A DNA stretch of 64,000 nt, from positions 100,736,496 to 100,800,495 of the forward strand of contig OW240913.1 in NCBI GenBank assembly GCA_933207985.1, written 5' to 3'. Each line of letters starts with the position of its first letter. Within the stretch, counting starts at the first letter, position 1. Both the position numbers and the translations under genes were made by a program. Of the stretch, positions 34,319 through 47,872 are shown piece after piece. The stretch comes from Pelobates cultripes. Taxonomy: Eukaryota; Chordata; Amphibia; Anura; Pelobatidae. The notes under the pieces are model-generated. The model saw nothing but the letters and a program-made list of their open reading frames with translations. It ran no database searches and was not told the origin of the DNA.

Positions 34319-35139
34319 TGTGGCAGAAATGCCTCTGCCATGTGTTCTTGGAGGGGCCTGCTTACCAGCCCCCTGCCAAAAGACTATGGGCCCTTTAAAA
34401 ACTTATGTGATTTCTGTACTTTTGTACTCCATATTGAGAGACTGACAAAACTGTCAAAATAATGACTTTCATGGAAATCCCGAACCTGGGTGATTTTTAG
34501 ATATGTTGGTCCCCCAGATCAGGGCTATCATAGGATATGACTTTTGTGGGGTTTCCATGTGTTTTAGGGGTTCCTTTGGGGTTGTATTGCATGTTTTTCT
34601 GTGCTTGGAGATAATTGGATTAGATTAGTACAGTTACTGATCCAATTATCTCCCAGGTACAGAGGAGGGATTATCTTATTATGATCCAGTGTCCTGGATC
34701 TGAGAGCCAATGTGATTGTGTAATTGTTTATACTGAGGTTTACTCTCGGGTCCAGGGAGGAGAGCCCCTTGCATGGGGACTTGCATATTAGGCCAGTTGT
34801 GGCTGCCATTAAACAAGTTCTTGTCTACCCTCAACATAGTGTCTCATCTCATGTGTGGGTGGAACAGCTGTATCTGCTCTGGGGGTTGCTATATCACTAT
34901 ACTCCTCTGGGTTATAATCAATTGCTCTCTGGAGTAGGAGAGGTCTGCTCACTGGAAGCTAGATCCTGGTCTTGGGTCCAGGGTGGGTGGAGGACGACGA
35001 GACCCCAGCCAAGCTGTAACACTGAAAGTGGGGACTATGGTGCTGATGGTGTCTGGTGGATTGCTTGGAAGTACTCGGAGGTACTAGGAAGCAGTGATTG
35101 GCGGAGGCACCCAGTCAAGGTGCCAGGCGGTCCAGCACA
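34319..35139 (+). repeat. Solo LTR with 5-bp target duplication
   Basis: 821 bp from TGTGGCAGAA to GGTCCAGCACA. GAGTT is duplicated at 34314-34318 and 35140-35144. It contains an attaaac poly(A)-like signal near 34808, preceded by ggggacttgcat. Similar sequence near 50400-50931 shows both belong to one LTR family. Confidence 0.8.
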
Positions 35140-35144
35140 GAGTT

Positions 35145-38100
35145 CATTGTCAGTTTTTGCGCAACTTCATTGTGCGCCACTATGCTTCTCTTAATATAAC
35201 AGTTTGTAATAATGAGATGTAAATAAGACCTCCAATTACAGATTTTCCAATAAACTCTTCCACTCCTCTCAAGTATGTAATTACAAATTATGTATTTAAT
35301 TATTAACATTATGGGATATTGGCATAACATTACAGAGGCAGAGTTATGAATAGCAAACAGATATAGAAGGCCTCCAGGTAGGCTGGATTTCTTGAGTTTT
35401 TTTTGCCACCCAGCAACATCTCTGCTTCAATGGTCTGCTTTGCAACAGAGATTAGGGCTTCTGGATTTGTTAGTCCATGTTCCGGTCTTTATAGGACCTT
35501 ATCAATTTACTTCAAGAAAACAATACCATAAATTAAGATCTCTGCACAGTCGTTGATATTTATTCTCACTTAGTCTAGGTGGTAAAAAGCATGGGACTGG
35601 AGAGGAGGGGGGGTTTCCTCCGGGTAGCTTTGCATGGGCATAAGAGTGATGGGAGGAACATAAGCAGGAGCTTTGATATCTGTCTCTGCCTCTAGAGTTT
35701 CCAGAGACAGCTCAGTCCCCATCAGACACCAGGAACAAACAGCTACGGCTCTTATTCTTCCCTGACTCCTAACTTTATACTGGTTAGAGGAAATCCATGC
35801 AGTGAGGTTGGAAGGTGGCATTATTTCATAGCGCTGATAGACAATAGGACTAATAGATTTATAGAGTGTGAGCATTGGACTGCTCCTCTTTCCTGATGGG
35901 CCTGCTATCACTACAAGAGAGAGCAGTGACAGCAGGGAGAGACCCAAAGCTGTCACTGCTCACATAAAACTTGATCCAACCAGCTAAAACATGATTGTAT
36001 TTGTTAACAATCTCCCTTTCTATCTGCTATTTCTGGATTTATTTCTGCTCATTATTTGGCTGGCTAAGTATGAAAGGACTTGAGCTACATAAATATAACA
36101 GTTGCTGTAAATCCCTGAGTAAATATGACCTATAAGAACCCAGAGTAAGTGAATGTGTGTATTTGAATAGGTGTCAGGTGTGTACGTGAATAGGATGTTG
36201 TGTGCAGGTTTCTCTTTGTGTGATGATGTCATTGTGTGTATGAGTAGATCAAAATGTGTGTTGGGGAAGGTGGAAGAGAGTATGTGCAAGTAATTGGCAC
36301 CATCAAGATAGGATAGAGTATAAAAAAGTACAATGATAGCAAAGGAAAAAGAAACCGTTGAAAATTTGCAAAGTAATTGAGAGTGCATAGAAGAAAGAAG
36401 GAAAAGAAAAAAAGCCATGAAAGAGATAGACAGCAACAACATCTCCCATTGCCTCTTGGTTCAAGATATAGTCATATTGTTCTATTCTTGTTGTTAATGA
36501 CCTCTCCCAACAGGCCAAAGCAGTGCTCAAATATGCCCAAAATAACTAAAAAAGGTATGCTAATATTTCTTGCAGCTCAGCTCCTGACCACCAAACAGGC
36601 CAGAAAGTGTGATTGCCACTACTTATGAAATGTCTTCTTGAACTAGCTTGACACATAAAGAAATGTGGTGCTATATACACCGGTCAATTTCTTATCCTAA
36701 CAATGCTGAGGTCTGCAGTTGCATACCCACAGATATTAAAAACCTAAACTTTTATTCTTGACTAAAACCTTAAACAGGAGATTCTTTCCTGGACATGTTG
36801 CTCTACCTCCAGACAACCTCCTTGATTTACTAGAGGCTGGCATTATAAATGTATAGTGTTGGGTATAACTTTATAGTGTGTGCCCTAATCAAGGTGTATT
36901 ATTGTCATATTTCAATACTTCAGTCAATCCTCAGTCAGTTGTAAGTTTCCACAAGCATGTAAGAAAGGGAATTAAAAGTAATAGTGTAGCATTTTCAATA
37001 ATATTTTTTAATAATAATAGCCACTCACAAACAGAGAGCACATTGAAGATTGTGCACATAGCACACTAACCCCTAAAAAGGCTCTTACTCTACTAATCAG
37101 CTGCCTTTTTTGAGGTTTCAAAAGGTCCCGCTAGTGTGAAACATGCCAAATAAACACGCCTTCAAAGGAGATAATGAACAGCTAAAATGTCACATAGTCT
37201 AGGTGTGGCAGTATTAGCAGCTCAGCGCATTTTATCGATCCTCTCTGACTTCCTAAGGAGCTCTGTTCCCCTATTCAGCTTCAAAATTCACTAATTGATA
37301 ACCTGCGGATAATGTCGCTGCTGATAAAGTAACAACGGTGGATTGTCAGATGAACATAGGGCTTGCTTGGTATACTGAAAAATGTTGCTGCTTTGAAGAC
37401 TTTATGCCAGGAGAATTATTACTCTGAACAGTTTGATGTCTTACCTGGAGATTGCAAGCGCTGCTGCCCATTTCTACTACTGCATACAGAGATCTATCTG
37501 AGCTAAGCTCTGCAGTGCAGGGTTTAGATGTGAGCAATTCACCTAGGAGCATTCAGCTCTCCTGTAGTTGTAGTGGAGGCCAGGAGCGGTGCCTGATAGA
37601 CCACAGGTTAGAAATCAAACCACTCCAAAATGATTTGACTTCTTACACTGGAGGTGAGGGGGGCAATTGGGTACTCCTGGCACCATGAATCTTATCGCGT
37701 GCTGTAGTGATTATGGTATTTGTAGTGTTACTTTAAGAAATACATTTTAGCTTTATTTCACTTTATTTCACCATAAGTGTTCCAGCAACAGCTTAATTTA
37801 ATCTTTTAGATCGTTTACAAATTCCACGTGAACCCATATTGTGTATGTCATTTTTTCTGTCTCAAAATATTGCATAATTCTGCTTTTGTACTATAGACGT
37901 GTATCTGTGCCACCATGTTTAATACTTCATCAGGTATTATCCTTATTGGACCTATACTATTTACTCTGAGAAAACATAACCATCTAGGTAAACCCTTGCA
38001 CTTCTTTTTGTTTAAAGCCCACATTATTACATTTGTGTGATAAGTTGTTCCATATCTTTGCCTACTCGTTCTATTTAGTCTGTGTTTCTTTTAGTAATCT

Positions 38101-40860
38101 AAGTAAGTAAGACCAAAGTAATTATGCTGAAACGAGCATTGATTTGTTTACAAATCAATGTCACCCACACTACTGGCCTCATTGTACAAGGATTGCAAAT
38201 CAAACCAATATGGTCATATCTCCAGCAGTCAGGCCTCATTTTAATGGTTGAACCAGGCATCTTTTTGTGAGCTAATTTATATGCCAAAGCTGCCCAAATT
38301 CAACCCAAGAGTTTAAATCGGCAACAAAGTCAAATATGTTAGCTGTGAAAACAGTACTAAGCCACAGTGCATTCTCCTGAGATTACAAAAAGTACAACAC
38401 TGACACGAGGAGTAGCAAAATGCAATAAATCATTAGCATATTTTCCAAACTTAAGTATAACCAGGCCAAAACCAAAAAATGCCCTCTATTTCATTTAACC
38501 CCTGTATCTTGCACAGTAGATATTAATAAACAAACTGGGCTAGTCCAGGAAACATTAAATCCTTCACCATACTTCATATCCCTTCACTGTACCACCCAAA
38601 ACGAACAAATAAAGTTATCTGCTCTCTGCCTCCTCCCAGCACAAAACAAAATTGGAGGGAGAGAGTTCTTTCCTTTACTTTAACAGAAACAAAAATATTA
38701 AGTTGATTATTAGGCAATATATGAAAACAAGACAAGTGAGGCTCATGATAGCTTCTTTACTGGTATCACCACGTATAAATTTGTTTTTCAAAATATCATG
38801 TTGTATCTGGTAACATCCTATTAGAGGGAGATACGCTAGTAACTTTAACCTGTAGTTATGTAGAAATCTTTAGAATTGCAGATTAAAAATGTCCTAATTG
38901 GATCTTGGGTTAAACCAAGGCTAGCATCAGTGATGTGTGGAAAATATGATGTTTGAGGGAAAAATCAGGAATTGTGAATAAAATCATTTTTTGTGCATGT
39001 GGTTTGGGTGGTTTTAGATTTTGGTGGCTTACAGCTATCCTGCCTCGAGATACATTTCCATGATAAATTGTATTTCTTGTAAACCAGACTGCACTGACTT
39101 TACATTTTATTGGTTGCTTGGCAAAATCAATAAAACATAGGGTTTGCATGCCGTTCAAAAGTTTTCCATATAAAGTTAAACAATAACCTCTGTTTAATAA
39201 ATGGAGTAGGTGTATGTATGTGTGCAACAGAAGGGATCGTGGATTTAGGAGTATAGCTGCAATGCTCTCCTGAAATAATGAGGTTCCCTTTGATGAAGAC
39301 CTCGTGTTTTCACCTCGTACAATATATCACCCAGGAGCTATATAACTTGCTGAATGGTTACTCAGAACTGAGTACCTACATGTGTTCTTGATCTCTGAAT
39401 ATGGACATGTTTGCAGTTCAGCCCTTAACCATTTATATACTTAAATGGTTGCACCCCTGTGACCTTTATAGGGTTAAACAGTTATACACAATGATCAAGC
39501 AAACAGAAAACACTCGAGTACACATCACTAAAGAACAATATGTGTCTTGTTTTCTGCTCTTTCTATTCTCCGTTTCCAAGAAAAACATGTATTGTTATGC
39601 TACATGTTGGGGAACAGATCCACATGGGATTTTTCATTAAGGAAGCTATCATTTTTAATTAGATGACATGGAGTGCTGATAGAACTTGCAGATTATTTCT
39701 AGGAGATGTGAAGTAATACCGTCCACCGCTTTTGGAAAAGTTCAGACAAAACCACCAAAAGTAAATTTGCCGAAGAGAACCACAAACATTCATTCTTTAG
39801 TTCTGGACAGCTGAACATTAAAATTCAAAATGATACCGTATGGCTGGTTTGGCCAGCAACATGCAGAGTCGAGGATGAAAAAAAAAAAATCTGAGCGTAA
39901 AAAAATATTATACTTTGCCAGAAGATAATTTAGAAAAGGATACAGGATTTCTAGAAGATAGACTTTTACAAGTTTAAGGTCAAGAGAACCAGCATTTATA
40001 TGCAACGTCGGTCAAGTGGTCAGTTAAATTATCCTGTAATTTAATTTTTACTGCAGGCTGGGAGTATTCCGTTTTAAATACTTATTATTTGTGATTCTCA
40101 TTTCATTGTCTCAAACATAAATTTTTCTCTCACCCCATCGACTCCCAGCTGGATATAATGATTTCCTGGGTGTGGAATGAGACAGGAGGTAGATTGTGAA
40201 CAATTTAAATAACAATAACTGACATTTTTCAGAAATGGCATAGGATTCGCATAAAAACAATTCTACAATTACAATAGTTTCCCATTTGGAAATTTTGGAC
40301 TAATATTCACACAAAATAAAAAAAGGCCAACAACTGCAATTTTAGCAGAGAATTATGGGGATTATAGTGCCTTGCCTTGTGAGGAGGAGAGGCTAATGAG
40401 AATTATAGGAGAAGATAGAAGAGCACAGTTTAACATACCTGTTATAGGCATATCAGTACAGATGGCTCTGTGGAATAGAATAGGTAAAACCCTTCTGACT
40501 GTAGATTAAGCCATTTTGAACACTAGGATAATAAATTTAACATTGTGTTTAAAGTGTTTTGTAGAAATGTTTTATTAATGCTTTTTTTATTAAAAGCAAA
40601 TGAGCTGACAAATTTGAGAATTTTAGAGAAGATTGGGTAGAGTCTCATAAAATTATATAGCCTATTGCTCAATATCCCTAATGCTGTGGTTGTAGTACAA
40701 TGAGTTTCTGGTTGCCGTTTGGTTTTTCTGTCAGACAATTTTAAAATGATTAGACTCCTCAGCAAACAAAGACTGGTCCCTCTGCATCTTCTCAGATAAG
40801 GCACATTATCTGTCCAAAGTTGCCTAACCTTGGGTAGCATTGATGATGTGCTAACTTGGG
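35145..40860. other. Long intergenic stretch; no gene recognised
   Basis: AT-rich to mixed composition. Only chance ORFs, e.g. minus 35570-35956 and 38910-39227, which I cannot match to a family. 37190-37340 and 38100-38290 are unusually complex, non-repetitive sequence. A perfect 10-bp-arm hairpin is at 38137-38160. Confidence 0.4.
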
Positions 40861-40869
40861 TTTCTCCAC

Positions 40870-41201
40870 TGATTTGAAGTAGTCATGGTGCCTGGAGCCT
40901 GTACGTGCAGTGTTTCACTATGAAACGATGCACGTACAAAGTTCAACCACTCTGCTGCCCGCAGTGTAACTCTATCTCTGGACACATCACTGGGGCATCA
41001 CAAGAGTTCCCTGACATCCATCCCCTTCCAGTGACATCAGCCAAGACAAATCAAGATGGAGGAAGACCTCGGCCCCAGCAATGGGATGGCTTCTTCTTCT
41101 TTTTTTTGCAGGGGGAGGGGTGGTAGGAAAGGAAGGATTACTCTGACCAAAAACATTGTTTTTGTAAAACAGTTTTTTTGTTTGGAGTAACCCTTTAATA
41201 A
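40870..41201. mobile_element. TTAA MITE fragment (gggttactcc family)
   Basis: The right end ttggagtaaccctttaa at 41185-41201 is a T2-like terminus (TTAAAGGGTTACTCC on the other strand). At 40880 catggtgcctggag is the inner part of the same family. The outer left end is missing. Confidence 0.45.
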
Positions 41202-41748
41202 TAAGTTAACTTAAACATTTATAGATAAAGATAAAATATGATGATAAACATAATTATGATAGTTTCCATTTAGGAAATCTCTAAAGAAATTTCTTGCTTT
41301 TTTTTTTTTTTTTTTTGCAAAAAGCATGTGATCAAACCTTAATGATATAAAATTAATGCTAAGGATTGTTTGAATTATTAGCCCTTGTTCTGATTGAGAA
41401 GCAGTTTTTGTAAGATATAAAAAGTGTTACTTGATGTTTTAGCTCAATAAAATGGATTCACTGCAAGACTTCATATCGACTAGATTGTAATTTCATTACT
41501 ATGCGTAATTATGCGAAAGAGCTTTAAATTGGATTGATAATTCTAGTAACGTTATATTACGTCAAAATGTTTTCACAATCAGACTTTTTTTAAAGCTTGA
41601 ATGAGTTCAAAGTAGTGAGAATAAAAAAGTTACATATTATCAAAAAACTCTACTGCGCTATTTGTTTTGCAAAAATATTTTTCAAACTCTATGTATATAT
41701 AGAATACAAGTCAAGATACCAGTGCTATTGTGAACATTCCTCAATAAG

Positions 41749-41894
<146 letters not shown>

Positions 41895-42065
41895 CTTAAA
41901 ATGGCATGCCATGTGCTAATGCCCTGTGCTAATAGCTAGGCCTTAAAAGTTATTTCAGAATTTTTTGTAACTACAAAGAAGATTGGGGTGAATTATGAAT
42001 TTCTACTTGCCATGTCTAACTTTTTACTGCCCAAAGGCTAGAGGCGAGAGTAAATATATATATTA

Positions 42066-42088
42066 TACACACACACACACACACACAT
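42066..42088. repeat. (AC)n microsatellite
   Basis: About 11 AC units following a short AT tract. Confidence 0.95.
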
Positions 42089-42136
42089 ATGACAAATTAG
42101 AATAATTGTCATTAAAAAGCTGTATTTTAAAACGTC

Positions 42137-43121
42137 TGTGAAGAATTTCCCCTATTTGGCTTCAAAATGACAATTTGTATTCCCTTGTTTCATGTCAGCT
42201 TTCCCTATGGCATTCGGTAGGTAAAACTACCGAATCGAGACCACCCCGTTGCCCGTTATGAATACTTTACCTCCCTGCTTGCTGGGCATGTTCGTCAAAA
42301 GTTCTGCACGAACTGTATGCACCGCCGCCATTTCGGGACTTCCACGTGTTCGCGGCCATCTTAACTCCCGAACAGCGGTGTTTGCCGTCGAGTGTCTGGA
42401 GCTGAAAACGGAAACTCAAATAGGCGAACACCGCTGAATCCTCCATACCTTCGGTAGAACCCCACTAAACCTACCAAATGACCGGGCATTCGGTAGAAAG
42501 ACTTACTAACAGATGGGGAGTTAAGCGAACCCCGGATGGCATCTGGATGGCCGGCCGTTCGGGAGGTTTTACACGCAACCTAAGACCGACTGCAGGGCCA
42601 GAATTCGTGGAACTGTTTTCAGCTACTTTGCCCGTGCAGTCGGTCAAAACTTCTAAGTCCCATATCTCCCGAACGGCTGAAGAGAATGGACTGATTTTTT
42701 CATATGTTGGTCCCCTAAAGTACAGTTATCTGGGGTCTTTGGGGTACATCCAGACTTTGGGGAAAATGTGTTCCGTTTTAATTGGGTTAAATGGTTATCT
42801 GAGGGGAGGAGATGTACAGTATGTATATTGTTATGATTGGTTGTACAGTTAATTATATGGGAGGCTCCCTTGCATGGGCAGAATCCCATAAAAAGAGAAT
42901 GCCTATCAATATATCCTTAGTTCATCTTTGTACCCTTCTTCTGACTATGTATGCTGTTTGGGGATTCGTGTGTTTTACTGAGGGAATTATCCAGTGACAC
43001 AATTGGAACTACACTAGGATTCGTCTACCATAACTACCGAACGGAGGACTATGTTCACTAGGCTCTGGCGGTTCGGGAGGAAACTACCGATTGAGGTTTA
43101 AATGTTCTTGGTTTCCTTACA
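42137..43121 (+). repeat. Solo LTR related to the Gmr1-like Gypsy LTRs
   Basis: 985 bp from TGTGAAGAAT to TTTCCTTACA. Flanks acgtc (42132-42136) and atgtc (43122-43126) are a probable 5-bp target duplication with one CpG-type change. Length and recurrent cggtag, ttcgg and cgaac words, plus a cggccatctt block near 42352, resemble the LTRs at 54715 and 59969 read on their sense strand. Confidence 0.6.
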
Positions 43122-43126
43122 ATGTC

Positions 43127-44249
43127 ATTGCTATGCGAACCAGCAGAAGCAAGATAATAAATAATTAACAAATGAACATAAAATTGTGTGAGAAAACGTT
43201 GAGCCTTTAGATGTGCAGTTGATGAACAGTACAATGATGAAAATTCTGAACAAATTATACTTAAATCAGTTAGGAGTTTTAAACATTTTTTGCCCCTCCA
43301 CTATACATCATATATACATCATTTCCTGGCTAATCATGGCACTTATATGGGTTAGCTCCAGTCCTAAGGTCTTTAGTCATTTTCCTGTCCTACAGCCCTT
43401 AGGATTGAGAGCCTTTTGTTCTCTTTTTTAAGTTCTTACTGACATTTATTCTTTCTTTCAGATGTACCTTTAAATTTGAAGCCTGTGCCTTCTGTTCGCA
43501 TGATTTAGTGCTGTGGAAAGGTATTTCGTGCACTTTAACAGCTTGTGATCGCACGAACCGGCTTGTTTCTGTCAGATGATTTAGCACGCATTCTAACGAA
43601 CGTCCATGCATGTGCTATTCGTGTTTTATTTGTTTTGCGAAATGTCGCGAACTAAGGGATTCATGTGCCGCGGCGGCCATTTTAAGTATGGTCAAAGCCT
43701 AGAAAGTTCTAGGGAAACATGGGAAACGTGATGTTTAAAGTACTTAAAGACACCCAATTGCTTTTGGAGCCAGTATCAGTTGTTTTACTGATTTCTGCTG
43801 TATTTCTTGGTGTAGAAGTTCTGGTTAGACATATATTATTTTCTGAATATATTTATTTTATGTATTGCAGTTAATATATGTATTTTGTATGTGTGTATTT
43901 TAGTTAGGACCAGTATGATCTCTCCAGCAAAAGCCTGGATGTCTATTTCTGAATCCAGGTAAGTGAAGTTTATTCAGTCCTGTTTTTTAAGTTTATTTTG
44001 GAATACATTATTGAAACATCATATATTCCCAGGCCCTGACTTGCCATCGGCAAACTGGGAAAATGCCCACTGGGCTAAAGCTTTTGAATGATGCAGTTGT
44101 TTCGAAGTGATGCATGTCCCTTCAAGCTTTGTGTCTCCCTGTTTCTGTTCCTATATCTGTTATCTCCGTCAACTTTTTCTGTTTTATGATCCATCTTGTT
44201 CCTCAGGCCTAATCCCTCCTTTTCTGCTTTGGTGTAAGTTTTCTTTTTC
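43127..44249. other. Intergenic
   Basis: No gene or repeat family assigned. A CpG-containing patch at 43540-43690 includes cgcggcggccatttt. Confidence 0.4.
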
Positions 44250-44251
44250 TG

Positions 44252-44283
<32 letters not shown>

Positions 44284-44285
44284 AA

Positions 44286-44347
<62 letters not shown>
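44250..44347. repeat. Compound (GT)n-(AT)n microsatellite
   Basis: GT 44250-44274, then gtatgtatgtaaatct, then AT 44288-44347. A looser tata/tatata-rich tract continues at 44463-44520. Confidence 0.95.
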
Positions 44348-44349
<2 letters not shown>

Positions 44350-44520
44350 ATGCCAAAATACTAGAGTATTGCAGAAATCATATATAAATATATATGATTT
44401 CTATAGGAAAAGCAAGTCTAATGGCTTGACTGGTGTGCAGATCTTTGTTTAAAATTGTATTGACTATATATACATATATATAAATATATGTATATATATA
44501 TATATACACACATATAATAC

Positions 44521-45390
44521 GTGCATATATAAACCATATGCATGTGTAATAATTAAATCAGTGACTGATACATAAGCGTTTTATGCAATATCATTAACAT
44601 TCATGACTGCTGCAGAAACATGTGGCACGTATTCACTGGAAATATTCCATTTCCTGGGGATATTTATCACCGCCTTTGTCTCCTTTGTAACAGTGTTTGT
44701 GCAAATTTACAAGGGATATCAATTGTCCACATAAATCCTTCACATCTGTATTTTACTTTCTACATCCCAAACCACAAACCCGATTCTCATTATGGAAGCC
44801 TTTACTACCACTTTCTTCAAGTCAACAAATGAGGACTGGGAACAAGGATAGCTGTTAGAAGAAGAATGCAAATTATTTCTGTGTATGTTCTAAACCCGAG
44901 GCTTGTCTGCCAATCTGCCACTTGTGTTAAACTCTTGGATGGTGACAATCACCATTCTGGTAATCATCTATTTAATCAGACTAAATACAGTGAGTCTAAT
45001 GTGATGGCTTCCCCTTGTAAATATGAAGAAAGTTAAATTCAAACTAATCATACCTTTTATGGTGAAGGTATTTGAAAAAAAGGAAATCTGTTGTGTCCTA
45101 ATGTAACCCAATACAATAACGGTTTATATAAATCCCAAATATGCAATTCTCTAATTCAGCTATTATATCTAATGCAAATTTGGTTGACTTGATAACCAGC
45201 TGCTAATGCCAAATTATAACAAGAGAAAAGCATAACAGCAAAGGGGCAAACAGGGGGGGAATTAAGTATGTATGTAAGTGAAACCATTTAGTTGTTGAGC
45301 ATAACATAGTTAGTTTATATTTTTCCAAATATGTAGAAGGATTTAAAAATGTATGGTCTTAGGCTCTGGAGAGCTCCCAAGATGAGATTT
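44521..45390. other. Intergenic
   Basis: No gene or repeat family recognised. Confidence 0.4.
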
Positions 45391-45490
45391 GGAAGGGACA
45401 TTATAGGCACCCAGACCACTTCATCACATTGAAGTAGTCTGGTTGCAGTGTACCTGTTCCCTTAAGATGCCACTGTCATGTCGAACTTAC
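45391..45490. repeat. T2-type MITE fragment
   Basis: gggacattataggcacccagaccacttca...gaagtagtctggttgca is the left arm of the family represented at 18127 and 23865. The rest is lost. Confidence 0.5.
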
Positions 45491-45649
45491 CTTTCTCTTC
45501 TTGATTTCTCTTTCTCTCTCAGGATCTGTTCTTTTTTTCTTCCTAACTGATCTAGATTTCTTTAAAACATGAGACAAAGTAGGGACTATTTTGTATTATG
45601 TATTTTTCCTACACTTACCCCCCTATTTTCAGGGTGAGGGGGTAAGTGG

Positions 45650-46480
45650 GGTTTTACTTTATTTGGGGGTGAAACAGGGGGCTTGGGGCCCCGAAGTCAC
45701 TTGGGGTGGTGCTTGTTTCTATGTTTAGCCTCCACCTGCCGGCAATGGGTGGGAGCTGGGGGTGACAATAAGTCCCCTCCATTGTTACTTTGGGCCCCCA
45801 CCCACCGCTCATGGGTGGGGGCCAGGGGGACAGTAGGTCCCTCCTCCACTTTGTTACTTAGGGCCCACACCTGCCGATCATGAGTGGGGACAGGAAAAGT
45901 GGGAGACAGTAGGTTCCCCCCTTTGTACAAAAGGCCCCCACCCGCTGCTCACGAGTGGGGGCCAGGGGGAGGCAGTAGGCCCCCCTTTTGTGGCACTTAG
46001 GGCCCCCACCCGCCGCTCATGGGTGGAGGCTGAGGGGCAAAACAGTAGGTGCCCCTGCCCCCTTTGTCACTTAGGGGGGAGAGGCAGTAGGTGTCCCCCC
46101 TTTTTCAATTAGGGCCCCACCTGCCGCTCATGGATGGGTGTCAAGGGAGAAACAACAGGTCCCCCTCCTTTTGTCTCAGAAGGGCCCCCGTCCACTGCTC
46201 ATGGGTGGGGGCTGGGGATCGGAGACAGTACGTTCCCCCCTTTTTGACAAAAGGCCCTCACCTGTTGCTCATGGGTTTGGGCCGGGGGAGAGACAGTAAA
46301 TGTCCCCACCCCCCATTCTTGCTTAGAGTTTCCACCTGCTGCTCATGGCTGCGGGCCAGGAGGGACTCAAGGTCCCCCATTTAGTTGAATAGCCCTCACT
46401 CATGGGGCATGGGTGGGCGCTGGAGGTGGACACTATTCCCCACCAGTTAATTATTTTAATAGATGCCCCACCATATGGGG
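45650..46480. repeat. GC-rich minisatellite, about 70-bp unit, roughly ten copies
   Basis: Each unit has the pattern ggcccccaccc(g/a)c(c/t)gctcatgggtgggggcc...gacagtaggtcccccctttgt-acttag. Unit starts are visible near 45788, 45861, 45930, 45999, 46110, 46181, 46254, 46327 and 46390, more diverged at both edges. Within each unit the cccaccc and gggtggg arms form a short hairpin. Repeated PTHRSWVGA-like translations on either strand are artefacts. Confidence 0.85.
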
Positions 46481-47009
46481 TATGGGTTGTCATTCGGGGG
46501 GGTCTTTTTTTTTTACAACAGTGAGCAGCCACATTTTAATCCCCCTTATGCTAATAGTGGGGTCATAATGACACGGGGCAATGGGGGGGATTTAGGAAGT
46601 GGTGAGGAACAAATAACAAAATTCGGTCTTCTTTCGTATGAAATTTTAATTAATTAATTTGTCTTTCTGCCAAATGAACAAATTGCCGAGATTCCTGTCC
46701 GAATTTCTGGCAATAGTGAATGCCCACGTGTTTAACTGGGCATGCAAATGAATTTCACAGTGCTATCTAATGTGGGCAGATGACGTATCCTGCAGAGTCT
46801 TCATTAGCCCACACAAAGATGGCGGCGCACAGGACAGGGCATGAAATAAACAGTTAAAAGAAGGCAACATGGGAATGAATAGGGAGAGAGTAAAAAGTAG
46901 TAGAATTGAGAGGGAGGTTAATAAGAATGAATGCGGCCATGACAGTGCACTTTAACCCTGTAATCATAATTATTGCAGTTATAGTGAAATGACAATATTT
47001 ACCTTTCAG

Positions 47010-47292
47010 AGTTAACTCCATGTTCTGCATGAGGACACCCAGCATCAGCTAAAACCCCATAGGAAAGCACAGTTTCCTATGGAGAAGTCCTAATGTGCTC
47101 GCAGCGCATGCACATTAGGTCCTTCCGTCAGCTGACATTGGTGGAAGAGCGGAGGCGGAGTCTGACCCAGCACCCAGGGACATTGGCTCTGCAGTTACCT
47201 AAGATTTTAACCCTTTATCGACTGCAGGGGGGGGTGGCGCACGAGGGAGGGGGCGGGCCAGGCAGTGAGTACTATAGGTAGTTTCCCTTTAA
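47010..47292. repeat. T2-type MITE, left-truncated
   Basis: gcatgaggacacccagcatcagctaaaaccccataggaaagca matches the interior of the 23865 MITE, and the right terminus is gtagtttccctttaa at about 47278-47292. Confidence 0.55.
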
Positions 47293-47325
47293 GAATGGGA
47301 GCATAAAGCAAGCAAATATTCTTCT

Positions 47326-47872
47326 CAAAGGGAAACTATAGTCACCTAAACAACTTTAGCTTAATATAGCAGTTTAAGTGTACAGATCATGCCTCTGAAG
47401 TTCCACTGCTCAATAGGAGTTAAATCACTTTTATTTTTGTTTAAGCAATTCTTGCCATACCTCCCCTGGCTGTGACTGGCACAGTCTGCATGAAAACAAA
47501 ATGGTTTTATTTTAAATCAGATGTTACTTACTTGAAAAGTTTAAAATCTCCTGCTCTGTAATCTGAACTTGAATTACATACAGGAGGCTCCTACAGGGTC
47601 TAGCAGGTTGTTAACAAAGCAGGTGATAAAAATTCTAAATGAAACAGAATTTGTAATAAAGGAAGTGTAAACGTTAGATGACTCTTTACAGGAAATATTT
47701 AGGAAGGCTGTGTAAGTCACATGCAAGGAGGTGTGACTAGTGCTGCATAAACAAAGCAATTTAACTCCTAAATAGCAGGGAATTAAGCAGAGAGACTGCA
47801 AGGGCATGATCTATACATCAAAACAGCTTCATTAACCTAAAATTATTTTGGTGACTAGTGTGTCCCTGTAAG
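47326..47872. mobile_element. T2-like MITE
   Basis: Left terminus aaagggaaactatagtcacc at 47326 and right terminus ggtgactagtgtgtccctgtaa ending near 47872 are inverted. Both carry internal acaactttagcttaat / attaacctaaaatt arms. The TTAA flanks are not intact. Confidence 0.55.

Noticed and set aside
38910..39227. 105-residue minus-strand frame
   Set aside because: No recognisable domain, no splice or promoter context, and length is within chance expectation for the window.
43540..43690. Possible CpG-island promoter
   Set aside because: CpG-rich only over about 100 bp, with no TATA or initiator context and no downstream ORF.
45683..46384. Repetitive PTHRSWVGA-type frames
   Set aside because: Minisatellite units translated by chance in both strands.
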